From assembly GCA_019155185.1 (NCBI GenBank), contig CM032808.1, positions 13,024,607 to 13,088,606 on the forward strand: DNA of 64,000 nucleotides, given 5' to 3'. The notes beneath the pieces are model-generated. The model saw only the letters and a list, made by a program, of their open reading frames with translations. It was not told the origin of the DNA and made no database searches. Shown here piece by piece: positions 13,505-39,870 of this stretch. Numbering within the stretch: position 1 is the first letter of the stretch; each line of letters opens with the position of its first letter. This DNA comes from Beaufortia kweichowensis. Lineage: Eukaryota; Chordata; Actinopteri; Cypriniformes; Gastromyzontidae. Position numbers and translations under genes: made by a program.

Positions 13505-13505
13505 A
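13500..13505 (+). promoter_or_regulatory. AATAAA overlapping the dusp13b stop codon
   Basis: An exact AATAAA spans the TAA stop (13502-13504). If used, cleavage would fall about 15-25 nt after the stop. Later signals could be used instead. Confidence 0.35.
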
Positions 13506-14577
13506 AAGTTCAGCAATTTGAAGAGTCAGACTTTAGATTCAATGTATGTAGTCAAGTAGTTGTTGTTAGTAATACTGTAGATGGTGTTATGCTAAAAATA
13601 CATTTTCCAACACAATCTCACTGGAATTTGTACGTACTTTATGAGATGGCTAATTCATACGAATTTGTCTTCTTCCCAGTGATGTTTGGTCAGTGTTAGG
13701 TCGGTCTTTATCATTGCTTTTTTCTAACAATCGTATGTTTTGGTACAATTTACAGTTTGAATTGTACTAATTGTGATATGTACTAATTAGGTTGTGTCAG
13801 ATTCTGTTTTATCGTTTTTCTTATAAACAAATGTTGGTTTGTTTCAATAGTGCTGTTGTTTTAGAATTATACAAACTCATCCTAATTCATAGGGATTTTT
13901 GGAACAGATTTCCAGATTTTACACACAAAATATATAATTTATATGTATTTATAATTTTGTAAGAGTTATTTGTAATTTATAAGTCATGTAATTTGCAACT
14001 CATTTTACTTCTGTGATGGGACATTTTCCAATGATGTTCAATGTGAAAACATGCAAAATGGAAGTTTATCCACCAGGAAATTTATTATCTTGTTCAAATT
14101 GTCCTCTGTCTTTTGGGAAGGGGCTTGATGATGTCATCCAAAAACACTAACTCTCTAACACTAACACTAAGTTTGTTTCAGAGGAGCAAGTTAACAGTTT
14201 TTTAAAGACTAAGACCATTTTTTTTTTACTTTTAAATAACAAGCTTTACAATAAGACCAGAAATATTCAGCAATCAATATATTTAAACTAACACTTGTAT
14301 CAGCATTCAACATTTAACAGCAGGAGATCTCAAAGCTCAGCTGTCTCTCTGGTCCTGTCACTCTCTCTCTCTCTCTTCTATATTTACCAAGAAGCTAAAA
14401 TAGTGACACATCATCACTTACTCGGCCACACATCACATTACACCCAGACACGCAGCTGTATGTGAACTGTACGTGCAGTGACACTGCAGGAGAAAACTCA
14501 TATAAAAACAATAAAAGACACAAAACTTTGCTAAAACTGCTCTAAATGTAATTATTTAATGAACTGACCCTTTAAGA
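13505..14577. other. Intergenic spacer with diverged repeat-like sequence
   Basis: AT-rich DNA between the third and fourth phosphatases. The part at about 13.60-13.92 kb (TACGAATTTGT-type words near 13.66 kb) looks like an old dispersed fish repeat, but I cannot define its ends. Promoter elements of the next gene lie after 14.45 kb. Confidence 0.4.
14501..14507 (+). promoter_or_regulatory. TATA box of the dusp13b-like gene
   Basis: TATAAAA lies 77 bp before the ATG of the fourth phosphatase, a normal distance for a short 5' UTR. A CAGCTG E-box is about 50 bp upstream, consistent with, but no proof of, muscle expression. Confidence 0.45.
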
Positions 14578-15436
14578 ATGAGCTCACAGGAAGTTGAGAA
14601 ACAGGATGTTGGATACGAGACTCCGCCCATATGTGACCTTCTGACCCTGCTGTTAAAGAACAGACGACCATCTGGAGCCTATAATGAAGTTTGGCCCAAC
14701 ATCTACATCAGTAACGCGTATGTATTATACAGATAAACTCCAACAAAAGAACTTTAAATCTCATTTTTAAATTATATTGTCCAGTTTGATATCATGAGAA
14801 TGATGTAATATCATGTGTCTAATACACACACACACTATCAAGAGCATGTGATTGAACTGTCTCAGGGCGACAGCGAGAGAGAAGAGTCTGCTGCAGATGT
14901 TAGGAATCACTCACATCATCAACGCCGCACATGGACCTGATCACATCAACACCGGAGAAGAGTTTTACTCTCATACAAACATACAGTATTTCGGTGTGGA
15001 GGCGACAGACAGCAGAGACTTTGATATGACGCCATTCTTCTACCCTACAGCCGGTTTCATTCATAATGCTTTGTACCAGCAGAGTAAGACATTGCATACT
15101 TTACTTTTCAATCTAATAGTTTTAATCAAATTTTAACGCTGTGTTTTGTTGTACATTAGAGAAGAAACAGTTTTGAGTTGACATTGATGTGATGTTCGTT
15201 TGTGTGTTTGTTCAGAAGGGAAGGTTCTGGTTCATTGTGCTCGTGGAGTCAGTCGCTCAGCAGCGTTAGTTCTGGCCTACCTGATGATTTATCAAAGACT
15301 TGCTGTAACTGAAGCCATAAACATCATTTCTGCACATCGGAACATTTTACCAAACGCTGGATTTCTTCAGCAGCTCCGTCAGCTGGACTCAACCCTCAAT
15401 CTGCAGAGAAACACACACACCAATGCTTTACTGTAA
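14578..15436 (+). CDS. Dual specificity phosphatase, dusp13b-like copy
   Basis: A 192-residue atypical DUSP. Exons: 14578-14717, 14866-15083 and 15216-15436. The N-terminal GYETPPICDLLTLL parallels dusp13b, followed by NEVWPNIYISN, LGITHIINAAHG, the general acid in VEATD, and the P-loop HCARGVSRS (Cys127). The Arg after Cys-Ala in the P-loop differs from the Met or Val of its neighbours. The C-terminal helix FLQQLRQLD is intact. It groups with dusp13b by its N-terminus and by SAHRNILPNAGF, so a second tandem duplication is the simplest reading. AATAAA lies at 15454-15459, 18 nt after the stop. Confidence 0.88.
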
Positions 15437-16193
15437 CTGGATAATATACTGTAAATAAAACACGATCAAAGACAAAGAACAAGACTTTCTTCATGGTTTA
15501 ACTTTTTATACTGAACAATTTACACTGCAAGCTATAAAGGTAAAGTTTAGAGAATAAATTATTTGTACTTGTATGCAAACATTAAAAGGTTAGTTAAGTA
15601 AACATGTCAAGCAGTAACATCAGTGACTCTTTTAACATTTTTCTAACTCAACATTGGTCTAATTTGTCTACTACTTTTAAACTGCAATCCAATTTTAAAT
15701 TTTTTTAACCTAATTTTGGGTTAGAAATAAATAAGTTATTGAGGAACTAAATAAAACATTTGAGCTGTTAGGTCAGTTGCTTACAACAAATGTAAAAATT
15801 TATAAAATGTATAAAGAAAAGTACATTAAGAAACCTGTAATTGTATGTTTCAAACAGAGATAGCCGCAGTGAAACAAAAATTACAGACTGCAGCTTTAAT
15901 CAAGTTTCATGATCTCAAATTGTAACTTCATATACACATACATACAGAAAATTCAACTAATTCAACTCAATTCACATTTATTCAAGCACTTTATTATTAC
16001 GCTGCAGATCACAGAAAACTGATTAAATGTATATGAATACAAATGTAGGACTTAGCATAAACACTAATTTCATTGAAAGACTGAATCTACTAAAGTGGTA
16101 TATACTATTTGTGAGATTATGGATATTTGGACAATTAATATGGTATCATACCCAATCAGACAGGCCTTTCAGTTTACACAGAATTAGCCCTTA
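15437..16193. other. Intergenic, downstream of the dusp13b-like gene
   Basis: Holds the poly(A) signal at 15454-15459 and then AT-rich DNA. No other gene or defined repeat was seen. Confidence 0.45.
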
Positions 16194-17445
16194 AAAATTT
16201 GAATAAAAAGAATATAAATGGGGGATTTTAAAAGTGCCATGAAATAAAGGTGGATATATGAAGGTGATCCTAACAGTTTGGTGAGTGCACTGAATCGGTC
16301 ATCCTCGCACAAGTACACTGCTACGGCATGAAGTGCTACAGTGCGCTTTGATGTTGATATCATGCAAATCCTTAAAAGAGAAGCAAAAATTAACAATGAA
16401 AAAGCAAGCAAACTTATTTTGAGTCCAGATCAGTTGAACAGAAGAGTAAAGGAGAGTTTATCTTTAAATCACCTCAAGATCATAACTCCTTAAAATGTCA
16501 TGCAGCACCTCAGAGACTTTGCCAGAATGTGATGCCTTTTGCCTATACAAGGCAATTAGTTGTGGTGTGTGCCTATCCAGTTCGGCATAGAACGAAAATT
16601 GATGTTTATGATGTGATAATACTCTGCACAAACCTACAAAATCATAAACACACAAATGAATAAATGACATAAAAAGGGCCTTAGAGAAGCCTACCATGCA
16701 ATCATCTTAATAGAAGATATCCATGACTCCCCCAAATAGGGGGTGGTTATTATGGGAAGTTTATTAGAGGCTCTAAAGCAGATTTATTTGTAAGGCTGCT
16801 AAAAACAATCCAAAGTAAATGAAAAAAGAATACATACCAAGTTCACATTTAAGATTTTTGAATTTGACACTGCATCCACTTGTTAATACAAGTTAATATA
16901 GGTTAGCCAGTTTTAATATCTTCCCCACTTTCATAACTTTTCCCAATTCCCAATATCTATAACATGCTAATTTTTGTGCCATTGGCCTTAACTTGCTCGA
17001 GGACGAAAGTTAACACGCAAGTTTATTAATAATAGCATGTAAGCATAAAATCACATTTACCAGATAAGGGCGCTTAACAAAAACACATTTATAAACAGTA
17101 CGACTGCCCCTAATCGACATATAACGTTAACATTACACTACTAAATGTGAAATAAATAAGGCAATGACGTCAATGGCGTTCAAAAATGTGCGCGAACTGT
17201 GGATGCGCTTGTCGAGTTTTGCACGTTACCGGTAAAAACAGCCGAACAATGAAACATATTATTCATAAGACATACTTGTAGTTATTAAAATATAATCAAA
17301 AAGCATATTGCAAAACGTGTACTTACAAATTTCCCTCATGTGATTCCAGTCGCGCACGATCTTTCCATGTTGGAAAGATTTTTCTGGTTGCGTCGGTCAG
17401 AAACATGTCGTACGTCTTTACGTCGATGAACGTCGCTTCTATCAT
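16194..17445 (-). pseudogene. Broken three-exon gene of an uncharacterised teleost family
   Basis: Two minus-strand exons join in frame: 17445-17327 (starts MIEATFIDVKTYDMFLTD) and 16623-16473 (acceptor GTGCAG, ends YDLE before a GT donor). They encode 90 residues, including ELDRHTPQLIALYRQKAS. A third exon starts at 16370 with DLHDINIK and then needs a one-base frame change near 16345 to continue as RTVALHAVAVYLCEDD. After that, similarity fades without a donor. From memory, this pattern (HTP..LYR.KA, then DIN.RRT....LP.YL.ED) occurs in repeated uncharacterised fish proteins, some labelled SAMD3-like. I infer a truncated, frameshifted remnant. A sequencing error or a short real gene cannot be excluded. 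Function unknown. Confidence 0.45.
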
Positions 17446-17905
17446 TGAAGTAGCAGTGCCTACTCAGAAATGATGAGCCATGCAAAATTAAAATCAAGTG
17501 AATCGTTCTGAGAATCCAATAGTTTTAAGTTCAGTAAACTGAACTTAAACTGATTTTAATTATGGTGTTCTCAGTTTTTATAGGTTAGTAGTACTGTTCG
17601 GGTTTACGGTGTAGAATATGACTAGTTACACTTTAAAAAATGATCACATCGTATGATTTGAGTTCAGTTGTGTACTTTAATGTAGTTTGTTTTGTTTTAA
17701 TGATGAGTAGTATGTGAGGTTGTTTAAGGAGTTGTGAAATGAAAGCATGTATGAACAGAACTCTATAAATAACCCAGTCCTGCAATCACACTAAAGCAGT
17801 CAACTCACGACACAAACTAAAGTCTAACTGTAATCAGGAGACAGCAATAATAAAACACTTCATCAGTTATATGTGGCAGAATCTGTCTGTCATCAGTGGT
17901 TAAAG
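17446..17905 (+). promoter_or_regulatory. dusp29 upstream region with TATA/MEF2-like site
   Basis: CTATAAATAA at 17763-17772 matches both a TATA box and the MEF2 consensus YTAWWWWTAR. It lies about 140 bp before the dusp29 ATG, so a start near 17.80 kb is expected. DUSP29 is a muscle phosphatase in mammals, so a MEF2 role is plausible but inferred. The rest of the interval has no gene. Confidence 0.45.
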
Positions 17906-19025
17906 ATGAGCTCTCGGGTGAAGAATGATGTTTCTGAAGAGGAATATTTCACTCCAAACGGTTACGAGCTTGAGAAACATCTCACACACGGCAGTGTGGC
18001 ATACACGCACGTCAATGAGGTCTGGCCAAATGTTTACATAGGAAATGAGTAAGTTAAAACAAAATGAAGTTATGGATAAAACTGTGATTTGTTTTGAAAA
18101 CTCGACTTTAGTCACAGATGGTTGAATGTGTTGCAGAGAAACGGCAAGAGATCGATATAAACTGAAGACTTTGGGTATCACACACATACTGAACGCTGCT
18201 GAAGGCGAATGGAACAGTGTCGATACAGGAGCTGAATATTACAAAGACATGAATGTGCATTATTACGGTATTACAGCAGAAGATACGACGACATTCAACC
18301 TCAGTCAGTACTTCTATACTACAGCAGAATATATTCATCAGACGCTCAGAAACCCGCAGAGTAAGACATTCAGATCATATTTTATCATTCAGATAATAGT
18401 ATTACATTTTATTTTTCAACATGAACTACTCAAACATGTTTTCATTACCATATATCTATTATGTGAACATTATTATAATGCATATTAATAATAAGTTATA
18501 ATAAGTTTTAAATTTTTTGGGTGGTGGTGGTTGCAAAACAGTACAACAATGTAAAAATGGTAGTCAATTGTTTATAGAAATAATATATTAAAATCAGTAA
18601 ATAAACAAATGTAACTAATGAAATGTTAATTTCATGTTATTAAATATGTTTTATATTGCAATTCAATAAATTGTTCAATTCTAATTTAACAATCTGTGGG
18701 TTACAAATGTCTTCTCAATTCACACTCATGAAGAAAATGGGAGACAATTATGAAAATGTAACCAGGACACACGTTGTTGTTTATTCCTGCAGATAAGCTG
18801 CTGATTCATTGTGTGATGGGTCGCAGTCGCTCTGCTACACTTTTTCTTGCTTACCTGATGATCCACGAGAACATGACTGTTGTAGACGCCATCGAGCATG
18901 TCAAACGCAGGAGACGCATCATTCCAAACTGGGGTTTCCTGAAACAGCTGAGAGAGCTGGACACTTCATTGCTAGAACATAGAAAAGCTGAAAATACACA
19001 ACCACATAAAAATGACAACACTTAA
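17906..19025 (+). CDS. dusp29: Dual specificity phosphatase 29 (DUPD1)
   Basis: A 199-residue atypical DUSP; in mammals DUSP29 is a muscle enzyme tied to AMPK/MAPK signalling. Exons: 17906-18048, 18137-18360 and 18793-19025. The acidic N-terminus EEEYFTPNGYELEKH followed by YTHVNEVWPNVYIGNE is the human DUSP29 pattern. Then come DRYKLKTLGITHILNAAEG, the general acid in TAEDT, the P-loop HCVMGRSRSAT with Cys129, and GFLKQLRELD. Human has AAHG where this protein has AAEG. The gene is convergent with adk, whose stop is only 0.6 kb away; human KAT6B, which lies between the two, is absent here. Confidence 0.95.
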
Positions 19026-19630
19026 CAAAACAATACAACCACATTATTACGACAGTATTTAAATTCTATCCAAAGTGACTTTTGCATTTGATTCATGCAT
19101 GTCTTTATCAGCTCATATTATAAAGATATACTCGTACATGCTCAGACAAGACAGAGTCGTACACGCTTGGAACAATTAAAATCTTTTATTAAAGTTAAAT
19201 CAAAAGTCTGTTACATTCCAAATACAGTTAAGAGCAAGTGGAAAAACCTCCACATCTGAAACAGCTTCTCCATATTTGAACATTGTGCGTTTAAGATACA
19301 ATTTGGCGTTTTAAAACGATATAGACCTGAAAGACAAAAACCCATTAAATAATCCTGTTAATTTAATTCAATAGCTATTACTTTTGCGAAATATAAATGC
19401 ACTTACTTTAAAGGACTAAATTGATCTTTTACAGATTATATATATAGAAATGATAATTGACTGTAGCTTAAAAAGAGGTCCATGACACAGCGTGTTGTTG
19501 GAGTGTTGTCAGTAATCCTGATAAATGCCCATGTAACAATAAACATCTGTAAACAAGTGCAGAAATTGCAGTGTGTGATGCTGGAATATCTGGATGAATG
19601 AGATGGAAAGATCAAGTGTTTGGAGGAGAG
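19026..19630. other. Convergent 3' ends of dusp29 and adk
   Basis: Shared 3' flank of two convergent genes. The adk poly(A) signal (minus-strand AATAAA) is at 19185-19190, about 440 nt after its stop. No clear AATAAA follows the dusp29 stop closely. No other gene fits here. Confidence 0.5.
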
Positions 19631-22600
19631 TTAGTGGAAATCAGGTTTTTCTGGAAAGGTACAGCCTGCTCGTCGGATGATGACATTAGCAGCGTAATGT
19701 CCTGCACGGATACAATCCTCCAGAGACTTCTCCTGAACCAACTCGGACAGAAATCCTTCATTTACAAAAAGAAAAGTTAAGATTTCATCTCAGTCTGTAT
19801 TGAAGAGTGTGCATTTATTTAACACAGCAGAACAGAAACTCAATTAAAAACTTGATGAATCATTTACCTCCAACAAAAGCATCACCAGCGCCATTAGTGT
19901 CAACAATATCATTCTGGTCTATGTCTAAAACTGGAAACATTTTCACTCCATCACCTAAAACAACACAGATAAAGTTCATTAAACATCCAAACTGCTGGTT
20001 TGTGATGCATGTTATGTGTCTATCTGAATACATCTTTTCACTAAAGGCATGTTTACACAAAGGAAAACAATTAAATGTACACTTGAAAGTTGATTAGTGT
20101 GCACAGCCAACAGATAATAAGAGGTTTCCGTTTACGTCGTTGAGGAAACATAAACAACCCAGAACTGATAAAGGAAAGAAGTCATTACAGATGAAAAACA
20201 CTGACCTACGGTGGCCACAGTATCTTCTCTACCCTGAGTAAAGACCACAATCCTCTGTCTGTTCTTATTCACTTTGGGCAGCAGTTGGACCTTTCGAGCG
20301 ATCTCTGCGATGTCTTCTGTCTGCAGGAACATACATACATAACTTTATACTTAACTTTTCTTCTTCTAACTTAAGAACAACTTTAAATGTTAGACACCGT
20401 TTCCTCACCTCAAAGCCTTGCTCCTTTGCAAATGTAGCAGCCTCCTGCAGAACAGACATTATATTTTACAAATGGAGACATTTAATCAAAAAGTACTAAA
20501 GCTGCTGCACAGTAACACTTACCGTTTCATTGCCGAAGATGATGTCCACGTACGGCATGACCTGCATGAGCGGCTCTTTAAAGAACTGACTGATAAAGGG
20601 CGCAGACAGGTTCAGACCGAAGATCTTGTTGTTATCAGATGCGTGTCTGGCCACTTTAAGTATAGATTCTGGAGACACAGTCAGAAAGAAACCCTGCGGG
20701 ACAGAAACAACAACACTATTATTTCTAACACTATTTATACATCCAATGCTGACTTAATATTGTTTTCACATATACTGTATGGAGGACTTTTATTTTGACA
20801 TCAAGCTGAAGTAATGACATGTATGGTTGTGACACACATTTTCACATACTCATAATTTTCTTATTTTTTCTGTTGTGTTTATGTTGTGTGAACACAGCAC
20901 ACAGTTTATACGTGCAAATATATATATGACTTTTATAAAGATCTCTTCCAAGACGTTTATTCCATCTTGCCTTTCTTTGCATTCAAACATTTGAAGATCC
21001 CTTACATACACATGTGTGCTTTTGTGCATGCATGATTGCTGGCATGTTGTGCACTTACTGCGATGTAGTAAACTCTAGCTTTCTCCACCAGACTCCAGTT
21101 ATACTCAACATCAAGATGTTTCTCTTTTTTGTAGCAGTTTGCTGCTGCCAGGTTTGCGACTAGAGATCTGAACACATGCAGAAATAAAGTTCATTGTCTG
21201 ACGGGTCATGTTGTTGTTACATATCACAGCACACGTGTGTGTGTGTTGTATGTCACCTGTTATCTCCAGTGATGCATGCGGCACATGTTCCTGTGGGTTC
21301 TGCGTTCTGTTCATAATAATGAGCATCAACATGAGCTTCAGCCGCTTTCTGCTTCAGAATCTCACCGAAGTGATCAGTGCCGATACAGCCGAAGAACGTG
21401 GCCACCTTATGCGGCTCCTGGATCATCCACTGAGAGAAATAATGTCAACATGTATTATTACATCTTACAGATTTCTTTTGGTTGCTTATGAAGAAAATGT
21501 TTGAGAATAATAAAGCACAAAAATATAAAACCATTTTCGTGTGTGTGTGTGTGTGAGAGAGTTACAGACCCACCTGAGCGATTTTAACGGAGTTCTGTGT
21601 GGATCCTCCAGCGTGATACTCAACTTTACTTTTGTTCACGATTTCATCGAACCTGCAGCGAGTACAAACACAACACAATCTGTTATCAGCATACAGAAAG
21701 TGTTAATGAGATCATGGTGATTAAAATTCAGATTCCTCTAGTTATTCATATACATGTGAATTATAGAACGACTGAGAGGTGCTGCCCTCTACAGATTAAA
21801 GATGATACATTTTATCATACACAAATATTAATAATATAAAAATTATTATATATTTATAATTATTATATAAAAATAATATAAAAATTAATTCATTTGAATC
21901 CATGTGATGTCATAATGATGATGTCACTCACAGAGCTTTGTGCTTCTCCTCTGCCAGGATCTGATCATTGGGTTTCAAGCCATACCTGTATTAACACACA
22001 GACACAGTTCAATGAGATCTATGTGGTGCGCGTTCAGCTGTGGTTTTATGCTCAGAGAAGCATACACTTGTAACAGCAGTCATAAACATGCTCTACTGGA
22101 CGGCTGGTGCACATGTGACCTTTAAATAACACACATGAGCCCCGCCACACAAAACTACTCACTTATCAAGAAAATCCTTATCCACCACGGCAGAGATATC
22201 CAACAGCGGATTTCCCATCCCGAAAAGAGCATTCTGACTATAAAAACAGAGAAGACAAGGGACATTTGTTTAAAACCAAACCTAAAAAGAAAGAATTCAT
22301 TCATACAATGTGAACAGACAAAAAAAGAATTTTGCAATTCTTATTGCAAAAGAATATAATGCAATACAAGTATTTAACATAATGAGAAATTGACATTTGT
22401 TAGGCGATCTGTCTTTAAATATGCTTTCTACGAAACTAATAGGTGGAGGTCACATGATCTATCCCCATCACTCCATGCCTTTGAGACTTGAACCCTTGGA
22501 ATGTGAGGCGGGTCAAATACATCAGAACTTCAGCTCATTTTCATACAGTAAGATTGGTGATAAGATTGTAAGTTTAAACTTTTGCAAGGAACAAAAAAAC

Positions 22601-24420
22601 TCTGTTCAGATTTGCACGTGTCTTAATAACTTCCATACCCATCCATGACTGCAGATAAACAACTGCATTAACACTTTAAGATAGAATACAACACAAACAT
22701 TTGAATGTTAAATGTGTGGAAAGTCCAAAACAAACTGTACTACACCTTGTTGTGTGTTTATGTGTATTAAAATAAAGTGTGTGTTCACAGCACACTGAAC
22801 ACATGCTTTAATGCTGACTAAACCATTTCAGGACAGACACACACATGTGCACAAACATGCACACAAAACAGAAACTATGCACATGTGAAAAGCTTATTTA
22901 ATTGAACAAAATGACATCAGGCCGATTATCAGTCTCCATCATTCATTGTGTTCGGTTGATTGACTCCCAGCAGAGATCTCAGACGCTGATATCAGCCCAC
23001 AAATCTACAACAGCCTTCTTAATAGTTAACTTCAAGAAAATAGTGTATAACAGACCAATACTGGTTTAAATCTGCAAGTTTGTAAACACATTTATTTGCT
23101 GTGAAACTTTAATAAATGTATTTATACGTAAATAGACACATAACATCCTGCTGTCTATAGATATTGTTACTAGCATTGAGGGATTTTAAAAACTCAACAG
23201 TTATTACAATAAATTAGAAATTCTTAGATAATAATAATAATAATAATAAGTTAATTATTTAAACTGAAAAATAAATAATTATAAAAAAAAGGTATAATTA
23301 TCACCCATAATAATGGAGCTAAAAGTTCAATCAAAATTGAGGGGTTAATATTTAAATAAAAAATGTAGTTAAATAAAAGTCATTTTTACCATTGCATGGT
23401 TATATGTGCGTAATAATTTGTATAAAATATAATTAAAAGAAAGTTACATCACAAAAACCGGAAGACAGAAACAGGAAAAAGTGCAAAAATCAAACGCTGA
23501 CTCGTGCATGTATGATGTCTTACCGGACTGTAGGCATTATTGATTGTCACGTTGATTGTCTTTACTGAAATAAAAATCGGACCCTCGCGCTGCCCGTGCA
23601 CGCTACAAGCGCGTGCGTTCCGTTCCCACACCGAATTCCTTCAAACCGGAAATGATTTGATTGATTGCGTCAGATGGGCGTATCAGAGCCTCTGCGTTCC
23701 TGGTTGGCTGTCACGAGCACGTGTTTTATGAAATGTTACGTTTACTATCATAACATGCGCAGCGCGTGCATCTGCATCTGCATCGATAATAAATACTGTA
23801 TACACATAAACATGTTTCCTGTCTGATGACATACAGTAACACGCGCGTGCATGTGTGTTGTATGAGATCGTGCATGTAATTGAGTGAAGAATAAGCTTTG
23901 CAAACGCATTGAATATGTCTGTGAATTTTATTTACAGCCCGTATCAACATTACTGTATTATTTGTGATTCTGACGTCATGAAAACATGTGCATCATCTCC
24001 GCTGTATGCATTTGACTGTAGGTTTAAAATATGTTGTCTAAATGTTAGACATGATGCACTGGTTTGTTCATGTAGTCCAGCCTCCATATTTATGCTCGAA
24101 ACCATCAAAGGATTAAGAGAAAAATAATGTCTTGTGCATATCTAAGACACACAGTTACGTAATTTCTGCAGATTCAAAATGAATCCAATGTATGAAGCAT
24201 GTCAGTCATTAGGTACTGTATGTACAGTATCATGCCTGAAGCTATCAGATAAAAACATGCATTCGTCTTCAGCATACATCAACTCGATTCACAACCTATG
24301 ATTCACATCCAAACATAAGTGTAGAATGTGAAACATCACTGTCTCTCTTTACCTCAATGTCTTCTTGCCATCTGTGTGTTTGTCCAGCAGAGAGACACCA
24401 GCAGATACGGACACCGACAT
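19631..24420 (-). CDS. adk: Adenosine kinase
   Basis: Phosphorylates adenosine to AMP with ATP (purine salvage, adenosine clearance). Exons: 24420-24353 (long first exon) or 23537-23524 (short first exon, MPTVR), then 22237-22163, 21985-21932, 21652-21574, 21429-21257, 21167-21059, 20693-20523, 20444-20409, 20320-20206, 19954-19868 and 19755-19631. Both first exons end in phase 2 and splice to the same exon, giving 363 or 345 residues (human 362 and 345). Diagnostic segments are NALFGMGNPLLD, HAGGSTQNSVK, and the PfkB signature DTNGAGDAF with catalytic Asp300 in the short form. It ends PEKPDFH. The long N-terminus lacks an obvious copy of the mammalian nuclear signal. Fish have adka and adkb; I cannot tell which this is. 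Confidence 0.96.
23524..23537 (-). other. adk: Alternative short first exon of adk (MPTVR)
   Basis: A 14-nt coding part: ATG, four more codons and a GTAAGA donor, equivalent to human MTSVR of the cytoplasmic short isoform. It lies in the intron after the long first exon, in a locally CpG-richer patch (23.45-23.75 kb) that probably contains its own promoter. Confidence 0.8.
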
Positions 24421-26024
24421 CTTTTCATCTCACAGCACTGATCTCAGAGCGGTTTCACTGCTGCCCCCTCAAATACTGTCATGATGATAAAAAATCAGTT
24501 CATTTAAAAATCTATTACTAAATCTATTCCTGCACCATGGTCTTAATTATAGTTCTATATCATCCTAGACGTACATGAAATCATCACATTAACCATGACA
24601 TCACCACATGATGTAATTTTTTAAGGATGGCTTTCTGGGATGTCCCTTAGAATTAAGCATGGCTTAACTGTAATACCATAATTGTTTGTTTTATTTTTAG
24701 TGATACTATAGTAACCACAAGTTTACAATATTCTAAAATTAAGATTTTTCTAAAAACATTGTATACTTGAAGTAAAACAAAACTGTTTTCCTAAATGGTG
24801 TGAAATGGAGGCAACAGCAATATGATTAAAAGTAAACAAATTATGGTAGATTAACAATAATATTTAAATTTAATATTTAATAATAATATTTACATTTTAT
24901 AAAAAAAATAGAATATAGAATATAAAATGACATTGTAAATAAATCATTTATATTTCTGAATTTTAATAAGAACAATTATATAATGAGAACAATTTAAAAC
25001 AAACAAGAAATGATTTTGTTTACTGTTGGCATGCAACGCTGCAACTTGCATTAATATTATGCATTCAAGTGATTGACAGGTGTACAGTATGTGACCTTTA
25101 AGTAATACAGGCTGAATATGAACAAATAACTCCAGACATTTCTTAAGCTGATAATTCGATCCTTTATTAGACAAGGCACATTAGGTCTTACAGGCTGTCA
25201 TTATTTACATTAAAACAACAGATCTCCTTAACATTATTAAAGGTTCATATATGCAACGAGCACATTTTCACTCATATAAATATACTTGAGTGTGCATTCT
25301 GCAAGAGATTTAGTAGTGTATTTTGCACAGTGATATCTTAGTGGAAACACAGGGACAGCAGTGCATGTGTGTGGTTACATAATGAAACCGGTTTGATGGA
25401 GTTCACGAAAAGCACCAGGTCATCAGATTTGATTTACTTCATATCAGCATCAGTAAACTGATAAACAGGAAAGTTTTATCTGAACATTTGCAATCCCTGA
25501 AGAAATTAAATGAAGTATCCCATCCCTCACTTGCATCATAAAGCAGCACATTATTAACCAAAAGTTTTATAATCTCCGAATGTGCTTGTGCTATTGTGTG
25601 GAAACATATATAAAGATTAACCTGTATGTTTGTGTGTTATAACGGCATTTAAAAATACATTCAAAAAGTGTAAAGGAGGCGCGTGTGAGTCAAGATACAA
25701 AAATGAAATATATAGACACGTAAGAAACCTGAATGCTTCAAATGCAACCACAGATTATTTTTGTAAAAAACAATCTGAGAAACCAGGAAAATAACAACCT
25801 CCGTGACATACCAAGATTTAATATATCTCAAAAATATCTAACTGGGATTAATCAAAACAAAATTCACAAAAAAAAGCATTTGGAAAGTAAAAGTTGAATT
25901 CGTCCCTTATTTTACATCCATTAACAGTCAAACACAACAATTTTGAAATAGTTTGGTCACCCCTAAATGAAGTGATTGAGAGTTTGGACCTGACTGAGTT
26001 GCTATAAGATTTTGGTGCTGATTT
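24421..26024. other. adk 5' flank and vcl 3' UTR
   Basis: The first part is the upstream flank of the adk long exon. The vinculin 3' UTR probably runs from 26024 down to a minus-strand AATAAA at 25163-25168, about 0.86 kb. Human AP3M1, which lies between ADK and VCL, is absent. No other gene was seen. Confidence 0.5.
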
Positions 26025-39870
<13,846 letters not shown>

